DNA of 20,092 nt from an uncultured Chloroflexota bacterium (GTDB taxonomy: Bacteria; Chloroflexota; Anaerolineae; Caldilineales; Caldilineaceae): positions 1 to 20,092 of the forward strand of contig CAIRNL010000564.1 of the NCBI GenBank assembly GCA_903879975.1, in the 5' to 3' direction. Of this stretch, positions 1-8,075 are shown piece after piece. Under the pieces are notes generated by a model. That model was not told the origin of the DNA, did not search any database, and saw nothing but the letters and a program-made list of their open reading frames with translations. The stretch's first letter is position 1. Each line of letters begins with the position of its first letter. A program made the translations under genes and the position numbers.

Positions 1-1063
1 CGCTGCGGTTATGGAAGAGCTGGCGCGCGCCGGCAATCTCGTAGGCTGCACGCAGGATGGAAAAGGTGTGTTCGAGAATCGGCTGGCGCCCATGCTCGGG
101 CAGCTTGACGGTCATGACGGCAGCGCCGTGCGGGTAGAGATGGGGGGCAAAAGCAACCATGAGGCGCGCCGAGTCACGGCCATCCATACGCATATCGTTG
201 ACAATCAAGTCAAAGCTGTCAGGGCCGGTGGCCAAGTAGGCTTCAGCCGTCATACGCTTGTGGCGTACACCTGCGTCGCTGTCCAGCCGCGGGTCGAGGT
301 CGCCGGGATCAACGGCAGTCACGTACTGGTCGAGCTGGCGCAGCACACGCGTCCAGCCCCCGGGCGATGCACCGAGGTCGAGCGCCACGCCGCGCGGCGG
401 CAGCACGATATTGAAGACCTCCAGCGCCTCCAGCAGCTTGAACTCGGCGCGGCTGATCTGCCCCTCCTCGCGCGCAAAGCGACGCATGCCACCCGCCCAG
501 TCGGAGAGGTTACGCTCGGCGAGCGAGAGGCCGGCCAGTGCGACGAAACGCTGTCCCTTGGCAACACCGCCTGGCCCGGTCAGCAAGCTTGCGTCGGGCC
601 GCCAACGCGCCAGACGTGCGCAAGCCACCGAGACGATCTGGCTCGGCTCGCGCACGTCAATGGACGCGCCACTTCGCTCAGCCAGCGCCGCTGAGAGCGC
701 TGTGTTGATATCGTAGGGTTTGTAGGGCAGATCGGCCAGGATGCGCGTCTGTACTGAAAAAGAATCGGTCGGATCGAGGGGCGGCAACGCCGCAGCAAGA
801 ACCTTGACCAGATGGGCGACATCGCCCGCATGGCCGCCCAGCGGCACGACGAGGTGAACCGGCGCGACATGACGGACGAAGATGGGCGGCGCCTCCTGCC
901 AGCGCGCAGACAGAGCGGCAAACGCTTCACCCGCGTCGATCACAAAGACGCCCGCCCCTACCTCATCCAGGACGGTGCTAGCAGGCGCTGACCTACGCAC
1001 TTCCTCCTGCGCCAGATCGACTGATGTCTCGTCGCAGGTCAACAAAAAGAGAGCGTCAAGCAT
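1..1063 (-). CDS. RlmM/FtsJ-like SAM-dependent 2'-O-ribose methyltransferase (C-terminus beyond window)
   Basis: Probable RNA ribose 2'-O-methyltransferase using S-adenosylmethionine. 354 codons are visible and the frame runs off the left edge. Residues 1-170 form an N-terminal region like the THUMP-type part of RlmM. Residues 195-354 are a Rossmann methyltransferase of the RrmJ/RlmM type: SRAEFKLLEA (K209), the SAM-binding loop ALDLGASPGGW (228-237), DLIVNDMR (D290) and MTVKLPEH (K320). K209, D290 and K320 match the first three members of the K-D-K-E catalytic tetrad; the Glu would lie near or past the edge. The ATG at 1063-1061 overlaps the end of purB by 8 bp (ATGCTTGA), which suggests translational coupling. 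The family is clear. The exact rRNA target (C2498 for E. coli RlmM) cannot be told from sequence, so no symbol is given. Confidence 0.85.
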   Translation of the reverse strand, partial: MLDALFLLTCDETSVDLAQEEVRRSAPASTVLDEVGAGVFVIDAGEAFAALSARWQEAPPIFVRHVAPVHLVVPLGGHAGDVAHLVKVLAAALPPLDPTDSFSVQTRILADLPYKPYDINTALSAALAERSGASIDVREPSQIVSVACARLARWRPDASLLTGPGGVAKGQRFVALAGLSLAERNLSDWAGGMRRFAREEGQISRAEFKLLEALEVFNIVLPPRGVALDLGASPGGWTRVLRQLDQYVTAVDPGDLDPRLDSDAGVRHKRMTAEAYLATGPDSFDLIVNDMRMDGRDSARLMVAFAPHLYPHGAAVMTVKLPEHGRQPILEHTFSILRAAYEIAGARQLFHNRS

Positions 1064-2480
1064 TGAGCAGCACCCGAATTTGCGCAGCGAGCGCCTGCGC
1101 ACGTTCGGGTGCGTCTCCCACATGGCCGCTGGCATCGAGCAAGCCTGTCACTATGCTGGCAGGGACGTAGCGAGTGACGCGTTCGTCGACGGCCAGCAGC
1201 TCTGCCAGAGGATTTGCTCGTCCCTCTTGCAGGGCGGCCCAGGCAACCAGGCTTTGCTCGCGAATGACCTCGTGTAGTTCCTGGCGGTCGCCGCCAGCCT
1301 GCACTGCAGCCATCAGCACGCGCTCAGTGGCAGCAAAAATACCGTAGTCGCGCAGGTTGCGTGCCGTCGGCCCCGACCAGATACGCAGCCCTTCGAGCAT
1401 GCGCAGGGAGCGCGTCGCAACTTCGTCAGTCAGCAGGAAAATCTCCGGCAACACGATGCGGCGATTGGCCGAATCGTCGAGGGTACGTTCGAGCAGGCTG
1501 AGTGCCGCATTGTCCCAGACCACGCGCGGCAGCGCAGCGACGAGGCGTGCCAGGCTGTCGATGTTCTCAGCAGCAATCGGGTTGCGCTTAAAGGGCATAG
1601 CACTGGAGCCAACCTGTTTGGTGTCAAATGGCTCGCTCCATTCACCAAAGGGAGGGCTCTGTAGTATACGCAGATCGAAGGCAAACTTGTGCAGGCTAGC
1701 ACAGAGGCCGGCCAGCGCATTGGCGACGAGCCAATCCTGCTTGCGCGCGTAGGTCTGGGTCGCCACAGGAAAGGGGTCGATGCCAAGTTGCTCCATCACA
1801 CGTGCCTCAAGCTGGCGAGCGCTCCAACCAGTACCCTGGAGCAGCTGCGTGTAGCTGGCGCTCGTGCCGACTGCACCCTTCAGCCCCTTGCCACGGATAC
1901 CATTGCGCACGCGGCGCAACTCTACTAGATCGGTGAGCAGATCAAGACCATACTGTGCCAGGCGATAGCCGATAGTCGTTGGCTCGGCCGGCTGGATATG
2001 AGTGAAGGCAATAGCGGGCGTGTGCGCCTCCGCCTCAATACGCGCAGCAAGAACGGCAAGCAGGCGCTCCACGTGGCCGACAATCAAATCCAGTGCCTGG
2101 CGCAGGCGCAGCGCATCGACATTATCGAGCACATCCATAGAGGTAGCGCCGAGGTGGATGATGGCGCCCCCCACCGCACACTGGCCAGCGTAGGTTTTGA
2201 TCTCTGCCATCAGATCGTGGCGAATCTCGCGCTCGATCGCCTCAGCAGTGGCAATGTCAATGTCATCCTGGTGGGCGCACAGATCAGCCACCTGTTCTGC
2301 GCTGACCAAGCCAGCCTCGTGCTGTGCCCGCGCCAGAGCGATCCAGAAACGGCGCAGCAGGCGGCGCTTGCTCGCCTCGCTCCACACACCGCGCATGGCG
2401 TCGCCGCCATAGCGCCAGGTGAGCGGGGAGAGGTAGGTTTCGTGGTCGAACATGGGGCTGGACGGCACAGACCCCATCAC
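1056..2480 (-). CDS. purB: Adenylosuccinate lyase
   Basis: Cleaves adenylosuccinate to AMP and fumarate, and SAICAR to AICAR and fumarate, in cytoplasmic purine synthesis. It is 474 aa, normal for PurB. Fumarase/aspartase superfamily motifs are in order: HLGATSMDVLDN (109-120), FTHIQPAEPTT (159-169) with the general-acid His161, and the signature GSSAMPFKRNP (291-301) holding the catalytic Ser loop. PurB rather than fumarase or argininosuccinate lyase is inferred from the AEPTTIGYRLAQY context and the absence of ArgH motifs. The frame opens with GTG at 2480, whose GTGA overlaps the stop of the upstream phosphatase gene by 4 nt; the next codon is ATG (2477). Either fits coupled translation. 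A later ATG at 2453 (MFDHETYLSP) is where many homologues would start, but no ribosome-binding site precedes it. The gene is the middle member of a three-gene operon. Confidence 0.95.
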   Translation of the reverse strand: MMGSVPSSPMFDHETYLSPLTWRYGGDAMRGVWSEASKRRLLRRFWIALARAQHEAGLVSAEQVADLCAHQDDIDIATAEAIEREIRHDLMAEIKTYAGQCAVGGAIIHLGATSMDVLDNVDALRLRQALDLIVGHVERLLAVLAARIEAEAHTPAIAFTHIQPAEPTTIGYRLAQYGLDLLTDLVELRRVRNGIRGKGLKGAVGTSASYTQLLQGTGWSARQLEARVMEQLGIDPFPVATQTYARKQDWLVANALAGLCASLHKFAFDLRILQSPPFGEWSEPFDTKQVGSSAMPFKRNPIAAENIDSLARLVAALPRVVWDNAALSLLERTLDDSANRRIVLPEIFLLTDEVATRSLRMLEGLRIWSGPTARNLRDYGIFAATERVLMAAVQAGGDRQELHEVIREQSLVAWAALQEGRANPLAELLAVDERVTRYVPASIVTGLLDASGHVGDAPERAQALAAQIRVLLNA

Positions 2481-3349
2481 CAGAACCCATCGTCCCGATT
2501 GTAGCCAAACTCCTCACAGATGCGCGCCACCGCATCAATCACTTCGTTGTGCAGCACACCATTGGAGACGACGACACCGTTGTGTGCGCGCACATCGCGC
2601 TTGTTGTAGCGCAGCGGGTTACCCCAGCAGTCGGTGATGGCGCCGCCGGCAGCTTCGAGCAGGGCCTGCGGCGCACACAAATCCCACTCCTTACAGCCGG
2701 GGCTGGGGTGGATGTAGACGTCAGCAAGCTGGCGTGTGATGAGGCCCACCTTCAGCCCCACACTGCCCGAAACGCGCTCGCGGGTGATGTTGAGCTGGGC
2801 GCGAATACGGTCCACGATTTGCTGGCGATGGCTGCGGCTGCTCACCATCACCATATTGCGGAAGGTATCGCAGTCGCTCACCTGCAGTTCAATGATTTCA
2901 CCGTCTTCGTAGAGGATGGCGCCATGGCCGAGCGCACCGGCATAGAGCAGGCCGCTGGCCGGCTGTTGCACGACACCCAGCACCGGGCGCCCCTTCACGG
3001 CCAGGCCAATCATGACCGAGAACTCGCCGTTGCGCGCGATGAACTCCTTGGTTCCATCCATAGGGTCGATGATCCAGACCCGCTCTTTTTCCAGCCGCGC
3101 CAAGTCATCCTTGGATTCCTCAGAGAGAATGCCATCAGCGGGATACATGGAGCGGATGCGTGTGACGATGTGTTGATTGGAACTGCGGTCAGCCTCGGTC
3201 ACCGGCTCGTCATCCGTCTTGTAACGCACTTCCGACGAACCAACGTAGAAGGTATTAACAATCGTGGCAGCTTCGCGCGCCAACTGGCTAGCGAACTCCA
3301 ATTCCTCGGTCAGGTCAAATGTTTCAATTTGCGATTCGGGCATGAGCAT
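2477..3349 (-). CDS. cysQ: CysQ-like 3'(2'),5'-bisphosphate nucleotidase / inositol monophosphatase family
   Basis: Mg-dependent phosphatase of the IMPase/FBPase superfamily, most likely hydrolysing adenosine 3',5'-bisphosphate (PAP) left by sulfate activation. Visible motifs are EPVTEADR (near residue 50), ILSEES, the metal site DPMDGTKEFI and the second signature WDLCAPQALLEAAGGAITD. The DGTKEF form is typical of CysQ; inositol monophosphatase or histidinol phosphatase (HisN) remain possible, so the symbol is tentative. The open frame extends back to 3550, but those 67 residues resemble no domain. The promoter at 3454-3481 implies transcription starts near 3447, so translation must begin downstream. 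The first ATGs are 3349 and 3343, giving 290 or 288 aa, the usual family size. Neither has a clear Shine-Dalgarno sequence. The stop overlaps the purB start (GTGA). Confidence 0.85.
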   Translation of the reverse strand: MLMPESQIETFDLTEELEFASQLAREAATIVNTFYVGSSEVRYKTDDEPVTEADRSSNQHIVTRIRSMYPADGILSEESKDDLARLEKERVWIIDPMDGTKEFIARNGEFSVMIGLAVKGRPVLGVVQQPASGLLYAGALGHGAILYEDGEIIELQVSDCDTFRNMVMVSSRSHRQQIVDRIRAQLNITRERVSGSVGLKVGLITRQLADVYIHPSPGCKEWDLCAPQALLEAAGGAITDCWGNPLRYNKRDVRAHNGVVVSNGVLHNEVIDAVARICEEFGYNRDDGFW

Positions 3350-3453
3350 ATTCAAGGCTGTGCGCGGTGATCCGATGAGTGACTGGCTGATGATTTTGTT
3401 GATTGGTGCTGCGCAATGGTACGGAAGTTGCCCTCCGAGCGCGAGACCGCCAA

Positions 3454-3481
3454 ATTGTAGCATAGAGTTTTTCGGGCGCAA
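3454..3481 (-). promoter_or_regulatory. Sigma-70-type promoter for the cysQ-purB-methyltransferase operon
   Basis: On the minus strand TTGCGC (3481-3476) is followed after 16 nt by TACAAT (3459-3454). Transcription is expected near 3447, leaving a leader of about 100 nt before the ATG at 3349. The site lies inside the over-extended open frame of cysQ, which is why the longer start was rejected. Confidence 0.6.
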
Positions 3482-3591
3482 GTTGGTTGGCGGCAAAATG
3501 ACATACAAACGACCAAGACACGAAGACGCCGAATTGGCCCCCTTGACCATCCGCCATCAGCACTTGCAGGCACGGGAGGCGCTGATGCAGA

Positions 3592-4998
3592 CTACGGCAC
3601 ATCGGCGGCACAGCGGAAACCGATCCAGTCGACGGCGGTACGAGCTGACATGGCGCGGGCGGCGGCCGGCTGAAGCAGCGCTGCGTCGTCGGCAAAGGAG
3701 CCACCTTTGACCAGGTAGGCCGTGGCGCCATCCTGCTCGACAGCGCTGGCAGTCCACTCAGCCACGTTACCGGCCATATCGGCAGCGCCAAACGGACTGT
3801 CGCCGGCCAGCCGGTAGGAACCCACCTGCACTGTGTCGCCTACAGCGGATGCCGCGCTATTGGCCTGCTGCACGCTGAATTCGTCGCCCCAGGGGTAACG
3901 ATACATACGGTTCGTTGCTGGCGCGAAGGCGGCCGCGACTTCCCATTCAGCGGCAGTGGGCAGGCGCTTGCCCACAAAGCGGCAGTAACGACTAGCACTG
4001 TCCCAGTCCACATTGATCACAGGGAACTCGCCAAAAGCCGGATCGAGCAGATAGCTGGCGCGAGTGGCGCTCGCCGTAGAGGCTGGCCATGGGCAGACGC
4101 CGCGCTCGTAGCACACACGATACTCCTTCACCGTCACCTCAAAGCGGTCGACACGCAAAGCGGACAGGCGTTCTTCCTGTGCAGTGGAGGGGGTGGCAAA
4201 ACCCGCCACAATGTAGACGCCAGCCGGCACGTCGACCATCGTCGTATCACGCGGCTGCAGCCACCACAGCACAGCGAGTCCCACTATCACCAGCACGACT
4301 AGGAGCGCCACGGCACGGAGCCAGCGTCGCCCGCGGCGCAGCCCTGCTTCGCCCTCCAGCCAGGCCGGACCAGTGCCGGTGAGACGGGCCGGGGTTGACG
4401 GTAGCGCCGCCAGCGATGCCAGCACCGCACTCGACTGAGCGCCCTTTCCCATATCGCCCAGGTCAATTTCGTGGCGAAGGAGTTCAGCCAGTGGTGGCTC
4501 CCACTGGGCGCTCTGTTCGTCATTCTGCACCAGGCGCTTCAGTTCTACCTGTTCCAGCGGCCGCGCCGCATCGAGCAGCGCTTCATGCAGCAGGGCGGCG
4601 GTGCGTTCAGGGTCCGTCTGGTAGCGCAGGGCAGTGAGCATGCCACGTCGCCGTGCCAGGGCCGTGCGAAGCAACAGCGTGCGCTGACTCTCGCTGAGGT
4701 CGTGGCCAGCTTCCAGCACGAGCAGTCCATCGCGCAGCAGTTCGTTGGGAGGCAGTACGCCGCGACGCCACCACTCGTCCAGTGCGCGATCCAGGGCACG
4801 CTGGACGGTCTGCGTACGCGCATCGACGCGCTGCGTGGCAGGCATCGGCGGCGGGGACGACGGAGCGCCGGCAGCAGGCCGGCGAAAGTGGGCGGTTGCG
4901 TCATCGTCGTATTCCCACACGACGGCATCATCCCGTCGATCGTCGCCCCATAGGTTGGCCGGACTGTAGCCCGTGTACTCGTCTCTGGTTGATGGCAT
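3592..4998 (-). CDS. Membrane-anchored SUMF1/formylglycine-generating-enzyme-fold protein
   Basis: Protein of 468 aa with a C-terminal FGE-sulfatase (SUMF1) domain. Residues 1-220 are a polar, largely helical cytoplasmic region with no family I recognise. Residues about 227-247 form one membrane segment (AVALLVVLVIVGLAVLWWL), and 253-468 the SUMF1 fold, presumably outside. Fold hallmarks are VPAGVY, FEVTVKEYRVCYERG, FPVINVDWDSASRYCRFVGKR, LPTAAEWEVAAAF, YPWGDEF, GAADMAGNVAEWTASA, KGGSF and WIGFRCA. Many SUMF1-fold proteins are not sulfatase activators, and no sulfatase gene is in the window, so the substrate is unknown. The frame starts at a TTG (5025), but a promoter (5006-5033) puts the transcript start on the ATG at 4998, so that start is used (MPSTRDEYTG). 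The gene is divergent from the zinc-ribbon gene and upstream of the cysQ operon, with a 242-nt gap. Confidence 0.85.
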   Translation of the reverse strand: MPSTRDEYTGYSPANLWGDDRRDDAVVWEYDDDATAHFRRPAAGAPSSPPPMPATQRVDARTQTVQRALDRALDEWWRRGVLPPNELLRDGLLVLEAGHDLSESQRTLLLRTALARRRGMLTALRYQTDPERTAALLHEALLDAARPLEQVELKRLVQNDEQSAQWEPPLAELLRHEIDLGDMGKGAQSSAVLASLAALPSTPARLTGTGPAWLEGEAGLRRGRRWLRAVALLVVLVIVGLAVLWWLQPRDTTMVDVPAGVYIVAGFATPSTAQEERLSALRVDRFEVTVKEYRVCYERGVCPWPASTASATRASYLLDPAFGEFPVINVDWDSASRYCRFVGKRLPTAAEWEVAAAFAPATNRMYRYPWGDEFSVQQANSAASAVGDTVQVGSYRLAGDSPFGAADMAGNVAEWTASAVEQDGATAYLVKGGSFADDAALLQPAAARAMSARTAVDWIGFRCAADVP

Positions 4999-5005
4999 GT
5001 GCCCC

Positions 5006-5033
5006 ATTGTATGCAGCGGCACCAAAAGAGCAA
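5006..5033 (-). promoter_or_regulatory. Promoter implying a leaderless transcript for the SUMF1-fold gene
   Basis: Minus strand TTGCTC (5033-5028), 16-nt spacer, TACAAT (5011-5006). Seven nt later comes ATG at 4998, so the first transcribed base should be the A of the start codon. This matches the cysQ promoter in spacing and -10 sequence. Only a weak GGGG precedes the ATG. Confidence 0.5.
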
Positions 5034-5184
5034 GTGGGCGAGCAGTCGATGGGGAACAAAACTAACAGAAGCATACACGGAGACACCGAGAGAAATGCAC
5101 GCCAAGAGATTTCAAGGCACAAAGGGGAGCGCATGCGGAGCAATCTGTGCAACGTGGAGTAGCCCCCCGAAGACCGGTTCAGGA

Positions 5185-5213
5185 TTGCACAACGACCGCC
5201 CTGCAGCTAAAAT
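5185..5213 (+). promoter_or_regulatory. Promoter of the zinc-ribbon membrane protein gene
   Basis: TTGCAC (5185-5190), 17-nt spacer, TAAAAT (5208-5213). Transcription should begin near 5220, about 30 nt before the ATG at 5250, which has its own strong ribosome-binding site GAGGGAGG (5236-5243) at 6-nt spacing. Confidence 0.6.
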
Positions 5214-5249
5214 GGTCGTAAGATTACCCGCTGTAGAGGGAGGTTGCGC

Positions 5250-6335
5250 ATGACCCAGAAAGAACTTGGCTACGTCGAGCTGGAGTGGACGTGTCCTGTC
5301 TGTAAGACGCGCAATCCCGGTACGCAGGGCACATGCAGTGGCTGCGGTGCCGCCCAACCGGAGGATGCTGTCTTTGAAACACCGGTGCAGGCCGACCTGT
5401 CCGAGGACAAGGAGAAGGTTGCACGCGCCAAGGGCGGACCGGATATTCACTGCGCCTTTTGCGGGGCGCGCAACTCGTCGACAGCAGAAGTCTGCAAGCA
5501 GTGCGGGGCAGACCTGACGCAGGGAAAAGCGCGCGCAAGTGGGGGCGTCGTCGGGGCGTTTACACCGAATACGGGCGCCAAGGTGCGCTGTGCATCGTGT
5601 GGCATGGAGAACCCTGCAGCGGCGCAGCAGTGCGTGCGCTGTGGGGCGCCGCTGGGCAAGGATGTTGTGGCGCCCTCAGCCGCAGCGCCACAGCCCGTAC
5701 CAGTATCAGGCGGCAGAATGGGGATGATGCTCTTTGCCATCGTCGCCCTCCTCATCGTGGCCGGCGCAATTTGGTTCCTGACTTCCTTGTTCCGCTCGTC
5801 GGATACGATTGCCTCCGTCGTGGGCGCACGCTGGGAGCGTTCAATTGCCATCATGGGGCCGGTGCCGGTGCGTGCCAACAGTTGGCGTGACGAGGCACCG
5901 GCTGGCGCGGCACAGCTTAGCTGCCGTCCCGAGGTGCGCTACACCAGCGACTCACCGCAACCTGGGGCGCGCGAGGTGTGTGGCACACCCTACACGCTGG
6001 ACACCGGCACAGGTATGGGCCGCGTCGTGCAGGACTGCAAGTACGAAGTTTTCGACGACTACTGTTCCTACATGACGACACAGTGGGGCGTCGTCGACAC
6101 GGTGGTGAGCAGAGGCGTAGGGCTGACGCCGCAGTGGCCTGGTGCAACACTGGCGAGCGGGCAGGAGCTGGGCCAACGCACGGAACGCTACGTTTGTGTG
6201 GTGGAGGTCGACGGCAAACAGTACGACTTCCCACTGGACACGGTCGACGCCTATGCGCAATGCGAACCGGGCAGCCAGTGGTCGATCTCGATCAACGGTC
6301 TGGGCAGCGTAGTCAAGGCGCGCCGTGTTGAGTAG
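5250..6335 (+). CDS. Triple zinc-ribbon, single-pass membrane protein
   Basis: Protein of 361 aa of unknown role. Three CxxC-N10-CxxC zinc ribbons occupy the N-terminal half: Cys15/18/29/32, Cys68/71/82/85 and Cys114/117/128/131. A Pro/Ala linker follows, then one hydrophobic segment at about 157-181 (MGMMLFAIVALLIVAGAIWF). The C-terminal domain (183-361) begins SVVGARWERSIAIMG and is Cys-containing. The arrangement of N-terminal zinc ribbons, a membrane helix and a 'G-x-x-WERSI' domain resembles a widespread family of uncharacterised zinc-ribbon-domain proteins. By topology the ribbons should be cytoplasmic and the C-domain outside, with its Cys possibly disulfide-bonded. The start is fixed by GAGGGAGG six nt before the ATG; a TTG two codons earlier (5244) directly abuts the ribosome-binding site and is unlikely. 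No function is claimed. Confidence 0.85.
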   Translation: MTQKELGYVELEWTCPVCKTRNPGTQGTCSGCGAAQPEDAVFETPVQADLSEDKEKVARAKGGPDIHCAFCGARNSSTAEVCKQCGADLTQGKARASGGVVGAFTPNTGAKVRCASCGMENPAAAQQCVRCGAPLGKDVVAPSAAAPQPVPVSGGRMGMMLFAIVALLIVAGAIWFLTSLFRSSDTIASVVGARWERSIAIMGPVPVRANSWRDEAPAGAAQLSCRPEVRYTSDSPQPGAREVCGTPYTLDTGTGMGRVVQDCKYEVFDDYCSYMTTQWGVVDTVVSRGVGLTPQWPGATLASGQELGQRTERYVCVVEVDGKQYDFPLDTVDAYAQCEPGSQWSISINGLGSVVKARRVE

Positions 6336-6365
6336 AGTGCAATCATCGCCCTCACCGGCAGCGGA

Positions 6366-6394
6366 TTGACCGGCCACGCGTTCGCGAGTAAGAT
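6366..6394 (+). promoter_or_regulatory. Promoter of the tyrS leader
   Basis: TTGACC (6366-6371), exact 17-nt spacer, TAAGAT (6389-6394). Seven nt later lies an ATG at 6402, so the transcript probably starts at or next to that A. It is one of the best promoter matches in the window and lies 200 nt before tyrS, leaving a long leader. Confidence 0.65.
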
Positions 6395-6401
6395 AGCTGC
6401 C

Positions 6402-6509
6402 ATGCGGGAAACAGAGTGCCGTCACCGCGGCGGAATCACCTACTCGTATCGACGGGGCACAAGATGCCCCTTACCACCTGTGCGTTGTGGCGGCGCCTTG
6501 TGCGCCTGA
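6402..6509 (+). CDS. Putative 35-aa tyrS leader peptide with Tyr codons
   Basis: Short frame ATG 6402 to TGA 6507-6509, 35 residues, not homologous to anything I know. It begins where the upstream promoter should start transcription, so it would be a leaderless open frame. Residues 13-17 read T-Y-S-Y-R, with Tyr codons TAC at 6441-6443 and TAT at 6447-6449. The rest is rich in Arg, Gly and Cys. Downstream lie a hairpin with a U-tract (6531-6568) and then tyrS. Position and the paired Tyr codons in front of a tyrosyl-tRNA synthetase suggest a regulatory peptide whose translation senses charged tRNA-Tyr. Two Tyr codons in 35 could also be chance in a GC-rich frame, so this is a hypothesis with moderate support. 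Confidence 0.45.
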   Translation: MRETECRHRGGITYSYRRGTRCPLPPVRCGGALCA

Positions 6510-6530
6510 CGGTCTTTTGATTGGTAACTC

Positions 6531-6568
6531 AAACGCGTGGGCAGACACTCGCTCACGCGTTTTTCTTT
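6531..6568 (+). terminator. Intrinsic terminator / attenuator ahead of tyrS
   Basis: Perfect 9-bp inverted repeat AAACGCGTG (6531-6539) and CACGCGTTT (6554-6562) with a 14-nt loop, running into a T-rich tract (TTTTTCTTT, 6560-6568). It lies between the leader frame and the tyrS ribosome-binding site, so it would stop transcripts before tyrS unless disrupted. An alternative partner for its 5' arm is CCTGTGCGT at 6477-6485, which can pair with ACGCGTGGG (6533-6541) using some G-U pairs and would act as an antiterminator. The segment 6454-6470 is a further small hairpin (GGGGCA/TGCCCC). Confidence 0.7.
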
Positions 6569-6594
6569 GCATGCGCTACCTACGGAGCTGACTG

Positions 6595-7827
<1,233 letters not shown>

Positions 7828-7872
7828 CGCAGGACCCTGGCAGCAAAAACGCGGCGGCGCAGAGAGATGCAG

Positions 7873-7899
7873 TTGACACAGCTTCCTCTAACCTAGTGT
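7873..7899 (+). promoter_or_regulatory. Candidate fabI promoter region
   Basis: The 248-nt gap between tyrS and fabI contains a consensus TTGACA at 7873-7878, but the best -10 (TAGTGT, 7894-7899) is only 15 nt away. A second candidate is TTGCAC (7953-7958) with TATCGA (7975-7980), 16-nt spacing. Neither is a full match, so which one is used is open. The rest of the gap shows no gene; 7984-8025 is a pyrimidine-rich stretch. Confidence 0.3.
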
Positions 7900-8075
7900 A
7901 CGGCGCAGCCGCGCAACCTGCACGCGACGGCGGTGTTACATTTTTGGCAGCATTGCACCGCCCAAGTGACCAATTATCGAAACCAAGAAACTCTGTGCAC
8001 CTCTGCCTCTCTGCGTCACAGATGATGCAGCGCTCAGCGCAGAGAAGCAGCCAGCAAGCGAAGGAGAAAAAAACC

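Noticed and set aside
11..694. 227-aa plus-strand frame at the left edge
   Set aside because: The minus strand carries the methyltransferase with a complete SAM loop and catalytic residues; the plus frame is its shadow.
2549..3370. 273-aa plus-strand frame opposite cysQ
   Set aside because: Mirror-image frame of a well-supported gene, His/Ala-rich, no motif and no ribosome-binding site. The same applies to long antisense frames at 9285-10313, 15904-16746 and 18708-19715.
3350..3550. 67-residue N-terminal extension of the CysQ-like protein
   Set aside because: A good promoter (3454-3481) lies within it, the residues fit no domain, and removing it gives the usual family length.
6401..6570. 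T-box riboswitch upstream of tyrS
   Set aside because: GAGTGCCGTCACCGCGG at 6413-6429 loosely recalls the T-box core, but it comes at the start of the leader, before any room for Stem I, and no T-box sequence lies next to the terminator.
7896..8075. 60-residue extension of FabI
   Set aside because: FabI proteins start at MGLFSGKKGLVFGVANKNS; AAGGAG precedes that ATG.
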